Source: Rhodobacteraceae bacterium KLH11
GTDB taxonomy: Bacteria > Pseudomonadota > Alphaproteobacteria > Rhodobacterales > Rhodobacteraceae
Length of the DNA: 64,000 nt
Assembly (NCBI GenBank): GCA_000158135.1
Contig: DS999534.1
Span: 87,977 to 151,976 of the forward strand
Reading direction: 5' to 3'
The notes under the pieces were generated by a model. It was not told the origin of the DNA. It worked only from the letters and a program-made list of their open reading frames with translations, and ran no database searches. Made by a program: the position numbers and the translations under genes. Shown here piece after piece: positions 19,109 through 27,097 of the stretch. The stretch's first letter is position 1. Every line of letters begins with the position of its first letter.

Positions 19109-19699
19109 TCACGGTCTTCCGCGCCTATCAAACCAACTTTTGCAGAATTTGAGGAAGTGGCGAGTGGGATGTTTTGGCTCGATTTCTTCGTCTCCGCACC
19201 ATTTCCGCCATTCATTCTCCAAGAACCGAACATCCCATCCTGAAGCCGCTTCTCTCGCATGATCGTAGGCGTCAGAGTCGAGCTTGTCCTCATATATCTC
19301 TACAACACTACTGACAGATCCGCGGTTCCTGAAAATCACGACATCCCGAGCAGAGTCGAATTCTATTGAATAGTCAGGCAGATGATCATTCGCTTCGATT
19401 TCTCGCACCGTATGCCGAAACCGCTTCAACTGTGTCCTGGCACCAGATCTCTTCAACAGCTTCTCTAGACCAATCTCAAATCGTTCCTGAGGCCCGCACA
19501 TCTTGCGAGCCAGCTCGTATATTCTCCGCTCAATTGGCTTTCTGAGACGGAAGTAGTCCCGGCTTAGCGTCAGGACCTGATTTCGACGAATACTGTTGAA
19601 AATCCACTCACTTATCTCGACATCGACATGCATAATGCGGCCATCGGCACGCCCCTGATGCCGAACGATCGCTGCACTCTCGATCAGGTGAAAAAAGCC
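19109..19699 (-). pseudogene. repA: 3' part of plasmid replication initiator repA (split by IS66)
   Basis: Codes for the C-terminal half of a replication initiator A protein, including the winged-helix region (FNSIRRNQVLTLSRDYFRLR, then KPIERRIYELARKMCG). If the 2,424-bp IS66 and one copy of the 8-bp duplication CGTCTTCT are removed, it joins in frame to 22132-22608 and restores 355 residues with ...VGKVEKT-GFFHLIE... across the junction. Such RepA proteins bind the plasmid origin and start replication. The gene is now interrupted, so this replicon should be inactive. Confidence 0.9.
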
Positions 19700-19791
19700 C
19701 GTCTTCTGTAAGCGGTGTCCCAACCCCACCTTCCTGAAGTCTGCCTGATCTGCGATTCCGCTGCGGAGTGAAGAATTGTCAGGAGGTTATT

Positions 19792-20193
19792 ATGGGAGTC
19801 CATCGGGAGCTACATTTGGAGTCCGTTGCGGGCCATGAGGTTTTGATCGGGCGGGATGGTAAGCGGCGCTGGTCGGAAGCGCTCAAAGGCCAGCTTGTTG
19901 CGGAAACGCTGGTTCCAGGGGTGACCGTAAACGAAGTCGCGCGGCGAGTTGGAATGCGGCCGAACCATCTGTCTGAATGGCGTCGCCTTGCGCGAGAAGG
20001 TAAATTGGTTGTTCCGGAACTGGCCGGCGCAGAATTTGCGCCGGTTGTGATTGAACCTGAGGCTCCGACGGCACCATCAGAACCCGTTGACTGGCTTGAG
20101 ATTGTCCACGGTGACGTGGCTATTCGACTCGGCGCAGCCACGTCGCCCAAACGGATTTCCGAGATCGTCCACGCTCTGAATGGGGTCTCATGA
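19792..20193 (+). CDS. tnpA: IS66 accessory protein TnpA, copy 2
   Basis: Identical protein to the copy at 2700-3101: helix-turn-helix VNEVARRVGMRPNHLSEWRR and a variable tail. AGGAGG lies 6 bp before the chosen ATG. First gene of the IS operon, coupled to tnpB by a 4-bp overlap. Confidence 0.93.
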   Translation: MGVHRELHLESVAGHEVLIGRDGKRRWSEALKGQLVAETLVPGVTVNEVARRVGMRPNHLSEWRRLAREGKLVVPELAGAEFAPVVIEPEAPTAPSEPVDWLEIVHGDVAIRLGAATSPKRISEIVHALNGVS

Positions 20194-20543
20194 TCTTTCC
20201 GTCGAACCGGGTGCGGATCGTGGTGGCGACGAAGCCGGTGGACTTCCGAAAGGGTCATGACGGGCTGGCAGCGCTGGTGCAAAATGAACTGCGTAAGGAG
20301 CCGTTCACCGGAACCGTGTTTGTCTTTCGCTCGAAGCGCGCCGACCGGTTGAAGCTGCTCTATTGGGACGGCACCGGGCTGGTGATGACGTATAAGCGGC
20401 TGGAAGAGACAACATTCACTTGGCCTGCGATCCGAGATGGCCTGATGTCGCTCAATCATGCCCAGTTCGAGGCGCTGTTTGCCGGGTTGGACTGGCGGAA
20501 AGTGAAGGCACTGTCAGCGCGTCCACCAACTGCGGCAGAGTGA
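20190..20543 (+). CDS. tnpB: IS66 accessory protein TnpB, copy 2
   Basis: Identical 117-residue protein to the copy at 2350-2703, with VDFRKGHDGLAALVQ and LKLLYWDGTG signatures. Full length; overlaps tnpA by 4 bp. Confidence 0.95.
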   Translation: MIFPSNRVRIVVATKPVDFRKGHDGLAALVQNELRKEPFTGTVFVFRSKRADRLKLLYWDGTGLVMTYKRLEETTFTWPAIRDGLMSLNHAQFEALFAGLDWRKVKALSARPPTAAE

Positions 20544-20597
20544 CTCGCGCACCCGTTTGGGCAGGCAGCCAAGTGTCCGTTTTGGTAGATCACGACC

Positions 20598-22115
20598 ATG
20601 ATTGCGGCCGCTGATCTTCCCGATGACATTGATGCGCTCAAAGCCATGATTGTGGCCCAGGGCGAGCAGAATGCGCGTCTGGAAACACTGGTCGCGGCGC
20701 TGAGGAAGGCACTCTTTGGTCGTAAATCCGAAAAGGTTGATCCAGACCAGTTCGAGTTGGCATTGGAAGATATCGAAACCGGGATTGCCCAGATTGAGGC
20801 CGAGGGCGAAACCAATCCGCTTGTCACGCCAACACGGACTTCCGCGCCGCGCCAGAGCAACCGGGGGTCGTTGCCGAAACATCTGCCGCGCATCGAAGAG
20901 GTGATCGAGCCGGACAGCACCATCTGCGGCTGTGGCTCTGAACGGCATGTCATTGGTGAGGATATCAGTGAACGGCTTGATATCGTTCCGGCCCAGTTCC
21001 GGGTGATCGTCACCCGCCGCCCGAAATATGCCTGCCGGTCCTGCGAAGAAGGCATCGTCCAGGCTCCGGCCCCGGCGCATCTGATCCCAGGCGGGATGCC
21101 AACCGAGGCAGCCATCGCCCATGTGATCGTCTCAAAATACGCGGATCACACGCCGCTATATCGCCAAGCTCAGATCTACGCCCGGCAAGGCATTGTTCTG
21201 GATCGCTCGACACTGGCCGCCTGGGTTGGCAGAGCAGCATTTGAGTTGCGTCCTGTTTATGACGCGCTGATGGCCGATCTGAAGCGGTCAACCAAGCTAT
21301 TCATGGATGAGACCGTGGCTCCGGTCCTTGATCCCGGTCGCAAGAAAACCAAAACAGGCTACTTCTGGGCGCTCGCCCGCGATGATCGGCCCTGGAGTGG
21401 GGACGACCCGCCTGGTGTGGCCTTCACATATGCACCCGGCCGCGCCGGTGAATACGCAAAGCAAATTCTTGAAGGGTTCAACGGCACACTGCAAGTTGAT
21501 GGCTATGCCGGATACAACCGCCTGCTCAAACGGCAGGAGGGCTCGATCCGGTTGGCGCACTGCTGGGCACACGCCCGTCGTAAGCTCTTTGATGTGGCAA
21601 AAGCTGGCAAAGCCACTCCGATTGCGGATGAAGGTATCGCGCAAATCCAGGCGCTCTACCGCATCGAAAAGGAAATCAGAGGCCAAAGCCCGGCCACCCG
21701 GAACGCAGTGCGGCAGGAACGCTCAAAACCAACCATTGATCAGATGGAATTTTGGCTCCGGGAAACGCGCTCCCGCGTCTCCGCCAAATCACCCATCGGC
21801 GAAGCCCTGAGCTACATTGCTAAGCACTGGGAAGGCCTGACCATGTTCCTCGATGATGGTCGCGTGGAACTGGATTCCAACAGTGTCGAGCGGACAATCC
21901 GCCCAATCGCTCTGAACCGCAAGAACGCACTCTTCGCTGGCCATGACGTCGGAGCGCAAAACTGGGCCATCCTCGCCTCGATGATCGAAACCTGCAAATT
22001 GAACGGGATCGATCCCCATGCCTGGCTCACCCAAACACTGACCGCCATCGCGCGAGGACACAAACAGTCCCAAATCAACGACCTGCTGCCGTGGAACCAC
22101 TCCGCGCAGGTGTGA
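20598..22115 (+). CDS. tnpC: IS66 transposase TnpC (DDE), copy 2
   Basis: The 505-residue protein is identical to copy 1 (778-2295), with an intact zinc-binding segment, DDE core (FMDETVAPV, QVDGYAGY) and terminal NSVERTIRP. It could act on both copies, which therefore may still be mobile. Confidence 0.95.
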   Translation: MIAAADLPDDIDALKAMIVAQGEQNARLETLVAALRKALFGRKSEKVDPDQFELALEDIETGIAQIEAEGETNPLVTPTRTSAPRQSNRGSLPKHLPRIEEVIEPDSTICGCGSERHVIGEDISERLDIVPAQFRVIVTRRPKYACRSCEEGIVQAPAPAHLIPGGMPTEAAIAHVIVSKYADHTPLYRQAQIYARQGIVLDRSTLAAWVGRAAFELRPVYDALMADLKRSTKLFMDETVAPVLDPGRKKTKTGYFWALARDDRPWSGDDPPGVAFTYAPGRAGEYAKQILEGFNGTLQVDGYAGYNRLLKRQEGSIRLAHCWAHARRKLFDVAKAGKATPIADEGIAQIQALYRIEKEIRGQSPATRNAVRQERSKPTIDQMEFWLRETRSRVSAKSPIGEALSYIAKHWEGLTMFLDDGRVELDSNSVERTIRPIALNRKNALFAGHDVGAQNWAILASMIETCKLNGIDPHAWLTQTLTAIARGHKQSQINDLLPWNHSAQV

Positions 22116-22131
22116 TCAGCGCACCGCTTAC

Positions 22132-22608
22132 CGTCTTCTCCACTTTCCCGACTGGGACATCATCACCTTCCTGTGCCGTGCTGATGTTTGTCTTGATGAC
22201 GGTTCCCATCAACCGATCAAGCGCGTCACAAAACGCATAGTAATCCCGGCCCGATGTCCCTCTGTTCACGAAGATAAGTAAATCACGAGGATTGAAGCGC
22301 ATTCGACGGTCGACTTTTTCACCTCGGTTCAGTTTGTGCATGATCTGGCTGACAACGTAAATCAGCAGGTCTTTGTCGTAGATCGTAGCCTGCCCTTTTA
22401 CGCTCGGCGTGATTTCGACCCACTTGTCATCGTGCTCGTATCTACGAACAGAAAGATCTGGTTTCTTTGAAAGACTGTAGAAGGGATGCTCCATCGAAGG
22501 GATCAAGTCTTTCAGAATCGCATCCGCCACATCACAAATGAAAAAGTCACCCTGAGGATGTCGATCCGGCAGCAGGGCGTCTTTATTCGTGGTATCAGGA
22601 ACCAACAA
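22132..22608 (-). pseudogene. repA: 5' part of plasmid replication initiator repA (split by IS66)
   Basis: N-terminal half of a replication initiator A (RPA family): DFFICDVADAILKDLIPSME, HPFYSLSKKPD, RRYE...WVEITPSVKG and then DKDLLIYVVSQIMHKLNRGE, the hallmark of the family. The frame opens at TTG 22608; the start is uncertain because no ATG or strong ribosome site lies upstream in frame. It ends at the IS66 target duplication and continues in frame at 19699. A related fragment lies at 23643-23876. Confidence 0.88.
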
Positions 22609-22779
22609 GCGTGGTATCAGGAACTTCGCATGTGTTATTTATGTTTTCTTTCAATAACTTAAAGAAAAGTTCCCAGCGCTAAACACTATATAAACACATA
22701 TAAACACAGTCGCCCCTATGGATAACTCGTTATTGTTGAACGTCACACGAACCTGACCCAACCGTCACAGTGCGGCCAG
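22589..22779. other. Origin-like region upstream of the broken repA
   Basis: Features seen: GTGGTATCAGGAAC repeated directly at 22589-22602 and 22611-22624 (22-bp period, overlapping the repA start); a perfect tandem 10-mer TATAAACACA at 22689-22708 in AT-rich DNA; a DnaA-box-like TATGGATAA at 22717-22725 (one mismatch to TGTGGATAA); and a 45-bp block at 22735-22779 that recurs beside the second repA remnant (23990-24034). This combination is typical of an initiator-dependent plasmid origin, but assignment is by inference only. Confidence 0.5.
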
Positions 22780-23123
22780 GACAGGGTGAACGCTCGACAT
22801 GAGATGCCGCCCTAAAGCGCATCGGGGTACATGCGGCGAACAAAAGTCTCGCTAGCGAATGCCGTTTCAAGCAGGCTCATAGCCTTGGCTTCAACGCGAT
22901 TTAACGTAAGCGTTGCATGTAGCCCCCAAGCGAAGGGCTTCGCACTACGCCATTGCGCGACTATATTAGCCTCAGGGCCAATACGAAGCCGACATAATTG
23001 TCGTATTGGTCTCCGAGCTACCTTTAAGCATACATAACCATTGCTGCGGTTCGGCCGGTCATTCGGATCGCTCGCTCCCGCGTAGCTATGCGATTTCACT
23101 TGGGCTGGGAGCAAGTTAGAGTT
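22780..23123. other. 344-bp intergenic region with one hairpin
   Basis: No gene supported; a 100-codon minus-strand frame (22812-23114) has no ribosome site or recognisable family. A perfect 9-bp inverted repeat CCAATACGA/TCGTATTGG (22978-22986, 23001-23009, 14-bp loop) is the only clear structure. Confidence 0.45.
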
Positions 23124-23606
23124 TTACTCTTGGTAATCGTCATCCGTGTCCGGCGCGGGTTCAAATCGTCCAAAATTCAGCTGTCTATACAGATGCATGT
23201 TTATACGCACCGCCGTGGCGCGGCGAAGTGTGGTAACGCCATTTGGATCATCCAACGCAGTGGCTCTGATCATGTAGGTCGCCCAAATTGCCAACCCGCG
23301 ACCCTCGGCGCTTGCGATGAGTTGCCAACCAAGCTCCGGCTCGGGAAAACCAGGACCCTGGTTGATCTCTATTTGACCCAAGCATTCCCCAGTCTGACGA
23401 GATATGATCGAAAGATTTCCAACATCGAATAGTTGCCACAGCGCGATGCCGTGGCAAAACCAGCCCCAAGCGACAGGAACGGAATATGGTCCTCCCATGT
23501 GATTAACACGATCAGAGGTCATCAATGTCTCAAAATTCGGCCAGTCTTCAAGTTTTGGCAACCTGAGTATCAGGCGATCGGTTTCGATTGTAGGAGTGAA
23601 CCTCAT
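23124..23606 (-). CDS. GNAT-type N-acetyltransferase, C-terminus doubtful
   Basis: The 160-residue product begins TIETDRLILRLPKLEDWPNF, the standard opening of RimJ/RimL-like GNAT acetyltransferases, and has the SIISRQTGECLGQIEINQGP and ELGWQLIASAEGRGLAIWA core (acetyl-CoA-binding motif region). After that, where the family has an alpha-helix and the P-x-N-x-x-S-x-x-l-x-x-k-l-G-f motif, this protein has unrelated sequence (TLRRATAVRINMHLYRQLNF). A frame change or deletion is therefore likely, and the gene may be inactive. Substrate unknown. Confidence 0.6.
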   Translation of the reverse strand: MRFTPTIETDRLILRLPKLEDWPNFETLMTSDRVNHMGGPYSVPVAWGWFCHGIALWQLFDVGNLSIISRQTGECLGQIEINQGPGFPEPELGWQLIASAEGRGLAIWATYMIRATALDDPNGVTTLRRATAVRINMHLYRQLNFGRFEPAPDTDDDYQE

Positions 23607-23642
23607 GGTCTTTTTCCGTGTGCAACTATTCGTTGCGGTTCG

Positions 23643-23876
23643 TTATTCATCAACTCGCACCATAGCTGACGGTGAAATCTCGATGTAGTTTTCTCCATTT
23701 TCGTAGCGCCGCGTCTGATGGTCCGGCTTCTTAGAGATCGAGAAAGCAGGATGTTCTATGCTGGCCATGTCACTCTTCGGCACCGCATCGAAAATATCAC
23801 AAATGAATAGGTCCGGCTGTTGAAACCGATCCGGCAGCAGCGGATTCGGTAACCGCTTCACTGGCTTATCACACAC
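23643..23876 (-). pseudogene. N-terminal fragment of a second RepA-type initiator
   Basis: A 77-codon frame from GTG 23876 reads LLPDRFQQPDLFICDIFDAV, then MASIEHPAFSISKKPDHQTR and YIEISPSAM. This aligns closely with residues 10-70 of the repA broken by IS66 (LLPDRHPQGDFFICDVADAI and so on) but stops after I-S-P-S. Only about a fifth of an initiator is left, so it cannot be functional. It marks a third replication module next to the intact repABC. Confidence 0.8.
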
Positions 23877-23989
23877 CGGATGTTTTGCAAGGTATTGTAA
23901 AATTTAGGATAATTTCGAATTTTAGAACCCGTAACCCATAATAGATACCCCATCTATAACACAAACGTTTGTCCCCTACCCTTCCGACT

Positions 23990-24034
23990 GTTGAGGTTCA
24001 CATGAACCTGATCCAACCATCATAGTGTGACCAG
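23990..24034. repeat. Second copy of a conserved 45-bp block beside repA-type genes
   Basis: GTTGA...TCACA.GAACCTGA.CCAACC.TCA.AGTG..CCAG occurs here and at 22735-22779 (roughly 80% identical by eye), in both cases 110-130 bp upstream of an RPA-type initiator start and on the same side. Likely part of the ancestral origin or control region of this replicon type. Confidence 0.55.
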
Positions 24035-24229
24035 TAACAAAGTTCTTGCTGGCTTACCGCACGCCAGGGCAGCGTCGAATTCACATTGACCAATGAAAAT
24101 ATGCCAGTGGCCTATCGCACACCGATCAGCTGCGTACTTGATTTAATGTGAATCCATGAAGTGCTTGGGAAGATTGGTGCAACTTGGCCAAGTCTGCCAT
24201 AGACAATGACCTTTGCTCGAATGGCGAAC

Positions 24230-24257
24230 TTGAAATTACCCCCCAGTTTCGTATATT
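24230..24257 (+). promoter_or_regulatory. Sigma-70-like promoter, probably leaderless
   Basis: TTGAAA (24230-24235), 16-bp spacer, TATATT (24252-24257). The next gene's ATG begins 9 bp after the -10 box, so transcription would start within a few bases of the start codon and no ribosome site is possible. Predicted from sequence only. Confidence 0.45.
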
Positions 24258-24266
24258 TACCCGGCT

Positions 24267-24524
24267 ATGACCAAAGCAATGCAAACAGCGATACTGACCA
24301 CGGTGAACGCTCCGTACCAGACCATTCTGGATGCGGGTGAACTCGCGCTGGCTATTTCCAAGCACGACATCAAGCTTGCGCAAGTCGGGTCTTTCTTCAC
24401 CGAAACCCCCGTTGACGCACAGATCGCTTTCGCTGAGGCGCACGGAATTTCCAAAGCTGAACTGAAAGCGACAGCTATTGAGTTTGCGAACTGGTCTGGC
24501 CAGCCCGTCGTACTGGCTGCCTAA
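24267..24524 (+). CDS. Small protein upstream of AbiEii-like gene
   Basis: An 85-residue, mostly helical protein (VNAPYQTILDAGELALAISK onward), with no signal peptide or membrane segment. I do not recognise a family. It lies directly downstream of a good promoter and 65 bp before the nucleotidyltransferase gene. That is the position an AbiEi-type antitoxin would occupy, but it is less than half the usual size of AbiEi and shows no clear winged helix. It may be a different kind of partner. Confidence 0.55.
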   Translation: MTKAMQTAILTTVNAPYQTILDAGELALAISKHDIKLAQVGSFFTETPVDAQIAFAEAHGISKAELKATAIEFANWSGQPVVLAA

Positions 24525-24589
24525 AGGTGGCACCAGCCGCGTCTCGATAGCGCGATCTTATCCAAGAAGCTTTCCGCATCCTTGATCGT

Positions 24590-25186
24590 GTGAACAAGGA
24601 TTACCAAATCATCGACAACTGGTCTTTTGGGGGCGGCACGGCAATGATGATCCAGATTGATCACCGTGAAAGCCATGATGTCGATCTTTTCCTCGATGAC
24701 CCGCAGCTGCTTCCCTATGTGGAGGCCGCGGTCGCAGAGATGCAGTTTGCCCTTGGAGAGGCAACCTACAACGGAGATGGATCCGGCCATCTGAAAATAG
24801 CCTTTGATGGCATCGGAGAAATCGACTTTATCGTGGCCGAGCTCATCACCGATGCGCCGACAACGGACCAGAAGATCGGAGGTCGCTCGGTCGCTCTGGA
24901 AACTGTCTCAGAGATCATTGCCAAGAAAGTGCGTTATCGCGGTTCGCGCGTACAACCCCGCGACATCTTCGATATCGCTGCTGCCGTAGAAGCTGGTCAG
25001 AGTGATGACATCCTTGCCGCGCTTTTGATCATTCCAGACTACGCAACTGAAACTGTGACCCGGATTGAGGCGTTGTCAGAGGACTATGTTTCCACCAGCA
25101 TTGCTCAATTGGCGCTGCGCGAGACCAGCAAAGGTCTCATTGACACTGCCTACAGCATTGCCCTGGACCTTTTACGTAAAGTGTAA
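24590..25186 (+). CDS. AbiEii/AbiGii-family nucleotidyltransferase, possibly 5'-truncated
   Basis: The 198-residue frame has the DNA-polymerase-beta-type nucleotidyltransferase signature WSFGGGTAMMIQIDHRESHD followed by V-D-L-F, the catalytic G-G..D-x-D arrangement of AbiEii toxins, and IDFIVAELITDAP supplying the third acidic residue. AbiEii proteins transfer nucleotides to RNA targets and block growth unless neutralised. The GTG at 24590 starts only about 12 residues before the GGG motif. The family has an extra N-terminal helix, and the same frame upstream does encode one (RDLIQEAFRILDR) but is cut off by a TAG at 24554-24556. A nonsense mutation is therefore possible. Confidence 0.7.
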   Translation: MNKDYQIIDNWSFGGGTAMMIQIDHRESHDVDLFLDDPQLLPYVEAAVAEMQFALGEATYNGDGSGHLKIAFDGIGEIDFIVAELITDAPTTDQKIGGRSVALETVSEIIAKKVRYRGSRVQPRDIFDIAAAVEAGQSDDILAALLIIPDYATETVTRIEALSEDYVSTSIAQLALRETSKGLIDTAYSIALDLLRKV

Positions 25187-25366
25187 CCTCAAACAATCAA
25201 ACCGTCTTTCACGATCTTTGGGATCCAGTGGCCCTGCCCTTCTTGGGCATCCCGGCCTCAAATGCCGCATTGTCTGCCTGAATAGCCAGATCGATCCCTT
25301 TTAGGGTCAGGATGCATTGATTTCTGTTGCGCTGCGTGATTCACGCCTTCGAAAACGGAGCGTGAC

Positions 25367-25938
25367 ATGAGCGATCTCTTCTGGCTGAGCGACGCGCAGA
25401 TGGCGCGTCTGGCTCCCTTCTTTCCCAAGTCACACGGGAAGCCCCGGGTTGATGACAAGCGGGTGCTGAGCGGGATTATCTTCATCAATCGCAATGGCTT
25501 GCGTTGGCGAGATGCGCCTGCTGCATATGGCCCTCACAAAACACTCTACAGCCGATGGAAACGTTGGAGCGAAAAGGGCATCTTCGCGCGGATGATGGCC
25601 GGGCTGGCGGCGGAACACGACGAGAAGACGACCGTGATGATCGACGCAACATACCTCAAGGCCCACCGAACGACGACCAGCATGGCCGCCAAAAAGGGGG
25701 GCGTGGTCGCCTGATTGGTCGAACCAAAGGCGGTATGAACACCAAGCTGCACGCCATCTGCGACAGTCAGGGACGACCGATCGACCTGTTCGTCACCGCC
25801 GGACAGGTCAGCGATTACATCGGCGCACGAGCGCTGCTCAGTGGCCTGCCAAACGTCAAATGGCTACTCGGAGATCGTGGCTATGACGCTGATTGGTTCA
25901 GAGAAGCGCTGCAGGACAAGGGGATAGGTTCAAAGTAA
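25367..25938 (+). pseudogene. IS5-family transposase (two-frame type), 3' truncated
   Basis: The first frame (25367-25714) has LFWLSDAQMARLAPFFPKSH, GLRWRDAPAAYGPHKTLYSR and VMIDATYLKAHRT (first catalytic Asp). It meets an A5-G6 run (25692-25702) where a -1 shift enters the second frame, GRLIGRTKGGMNTKLHAICD and LLGDRGYDADWFREALQDKG (second Asp). This is the IS427-type programmed-frameshift layout. The coding sequence then breaks off after D-K-G-I, so the final Glu region is lost. Junction DNA from an unrelated zinc-ribbon gene follows at about 25925. Confidence 0.85.
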
Positions 25939-26096
25939 TCTCTGGTCCCATTCCAAGTATGAAGCACCTGACCACAGTTCAGACACTCGTTCTCGCCTCG
26001 GTCCTTCTGAGGATAGTCCTTGTATGGGACTGAGTGTTTGGTGCCGCAGTGATCGCACACAAAAATCTGAGTGCCGTCATACCTCATCATTTGCAC
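25881..26096 (-). pseudogene. Small zinc-ribbon protein, 3' end lost at IS5 junction
   Basis: From ATG 26096 the frame encodes M-M-R-Y-D-G-T-Q-I-F, then VCDHCGTKHS and ENECLNCGQVLHTW: two CxxC knuckles of a rubredoxin-like zinc ribbon. After FEPI the frame runs into the reverse complement of the truncated IS5 (from about 25925), so the natural C-terminus is missing. The ribosome site AAAGGTG is part of the 15-bp repeat at 26091-26111. Function unknown. Confidence 0.55.
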
Positions 26097-26120
26097 CTTT
26101 CTTGGAAGTCCAGTTGCTCA

Positions 26121-26297
26121 TCATAGGTTGGTCGGCGGGGTAGGAGCTTGGGGAACCCGCTCACACCAGTATGGCAGTTCACAAGGTTCTGGCTCACCTG
26201 GCTCGTACCACTTGTGGCCGGTCCACATCCAAACCTCCCAATCCCTCCCCAGCTCGCGGACAACATAGTAGTAGCCTGGGCGACCATCTTGCTTCAT
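26121..26297 (-). CDS. Small Trp/Tyr-rich protein, unknown
   Basis: A 58-residue product: R-P-G-Y-Y-Y-V-V-R-E-L-G-R-D-W-E-V, WMWTGHKWYEPGEP and a Pro-rich tail. I chose the ATG at 26297 because AAGGAAG lies 7 bp upstream. The frame stays open upstream (residues TEALQYWARYQKLLGG) back to a TAG without another start, so a longer ancestor may have lost its 5' end. No recognised family. Confidence 0.45.
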   Translation of the reverse strand: MKQDGRPGYYYVVRELGRDWEVWMWTGHKWYEPGEPEPCELPYWCERVPQAPTPPTNL

Positions 26298-26412
26298 GTG
26301 ACTTCCTTGGAATGTATGGTGACGGCTTCGGGATCTGCCCCCGAGCAACTTCTGATACCGGGCCCAATACTGAAGGGCTTCCGTCGTGTCCGCCTGCTAC
26401 CGGCAACCGCCA

Positions 26413-26880
26413 TCAATCTGCACCTTTATTGGAACGTGGTCGGCCGCGGGAACGAAGACCGATACCAGCGTCCTGAAATGCATCGTTGGTCAACCCGGAT
26501 TTCGACAGCCTCACAGCGTAGATGAAGGCATCCCTCCGTATGCTTGGGCGGCCATCTGGGGTAGTATCATGACCGTCCGCAGCGGCGACAAGTATTTGAA
26601 CGTTGTCTTCAGTTTCGCCAGCTACGAAAGCAAGGAACACTTCTCCCGGTTGGGTATCCTGAAATCCATTCAAATTCCTTACCCAGTAACAGCCATACTC
26701 ACCACTATCGAGCGTATCAAACGTTAGTTGGAATTCATTCAACGGGAGATTTGGCTGGATTGGATTATGCCATTCTCCTTTCCAATTGTAGTTTGCGTTA
26801 GGACAATCATCGAAGGCCCATACCCCGTTCCCGGTCAAAGACGTCACTAACAGAAGACTGGTAAGGTATTTCTGTTGCAT
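26413..26880 (-). CDS. Small secreted protein, unknown function
   Basis: The 155-residue product starts MQQKYLTSLLLVTSLTGNGV with cleavage predicted after V-W-A, so it should be exported by Sec. The mature part is rich in Trp/Asn/Asp (YNWKGEWHNPIQP, GCYWVRNLNGFQ) with Cys residues that could pair. No family recognised. I preferred the ATG at 26880 to a TTG one codon upstream. It is the third gene from the resolvase; its ribosome site and C-terminal codons both belong to the 15-bp repeat. Confidence 0.6.
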   Translation of the reverse strand: MQQKYLTSLLLVTSLTGNGVWAFDDCPNANYNWKGEWHNPIQPNLPLNEFQLTFDTLDSGEYGCYWVRNLNGFQDTQPGEVFLAFVAGETEDNVQILVAAADGHDTTPDGRPSIRRDAFIYAVRLSKSGLTNDAFQDAGIGLRSRGRPRSNKGAD

Positions 26881-26902
26881 CAATTTTCACCTTTCTTGGA
26901 AA

Positions 26903-27097
26903 TCAATTGATAAAATTCAATGCAGCCTGAGCCGCCACTACCAGAAACGCAAAAATCGCAGCTGCCTTGCCGTACCAGCTATAGATTTGATCGCGGTTCT
27001 TTACTTGTTCGGGGAGACGATAGGCTGACTGGTACCAGCAGAGCGCCGACATTGCGCCGAATACGACAACAGCCGATTTCAAAAGCATTACGATCAT
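26903..27097 (-). CDS. Small two-helix membrane protein
   Basis: 64 residues with two hydrophobic helices (VMLLKSAVVVFGAMSALCW and KAAAIFAFLVVAAQAALNF) and a short charged loop between them (EQVKNRDQIYSWYG). Its start overlaps the resolvase stop (ATGA), so the two are translationally coupled. Function unknown; small inner-membrane proteins of this layout are common in plasmid accessory regions. Confidence 0.55.
   Translation of the reverse strand: MIVMLLKSAVVVFGAMSALCWYQSAYRLPEQVKNRDQIYSWYGKAAAIFAFLVVAAQAALNFIN

Larger units (their letters stand above)
19708..22131 (+). mobile_element. IS66-family element, copy 2 (complete, 2,424 bp)
   Basis: Same length as copy 1 and encodes identical proteins, in opposite orientation. 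Termini GTAAGCGGTG (19708) and CACCGCTTAC (22131). The exact 8-bp target duplication is CGTCTTCT (19700-19707 and 22132-22139). It sits inside repA. Confidence 0.97.

Noticed and set aside
762..22131. Composite transposon bounded by two IS66 copies
   Set aside because: Each copy has its own distinct 8-bp target duplication, so they inserted independently; no outer duplication flanks the whole unit.
22812..23114. 100-codon minus-strand frame
   Set aside because: No ribosome site, atypical composition and location in origin-like DNA; no family recognised.
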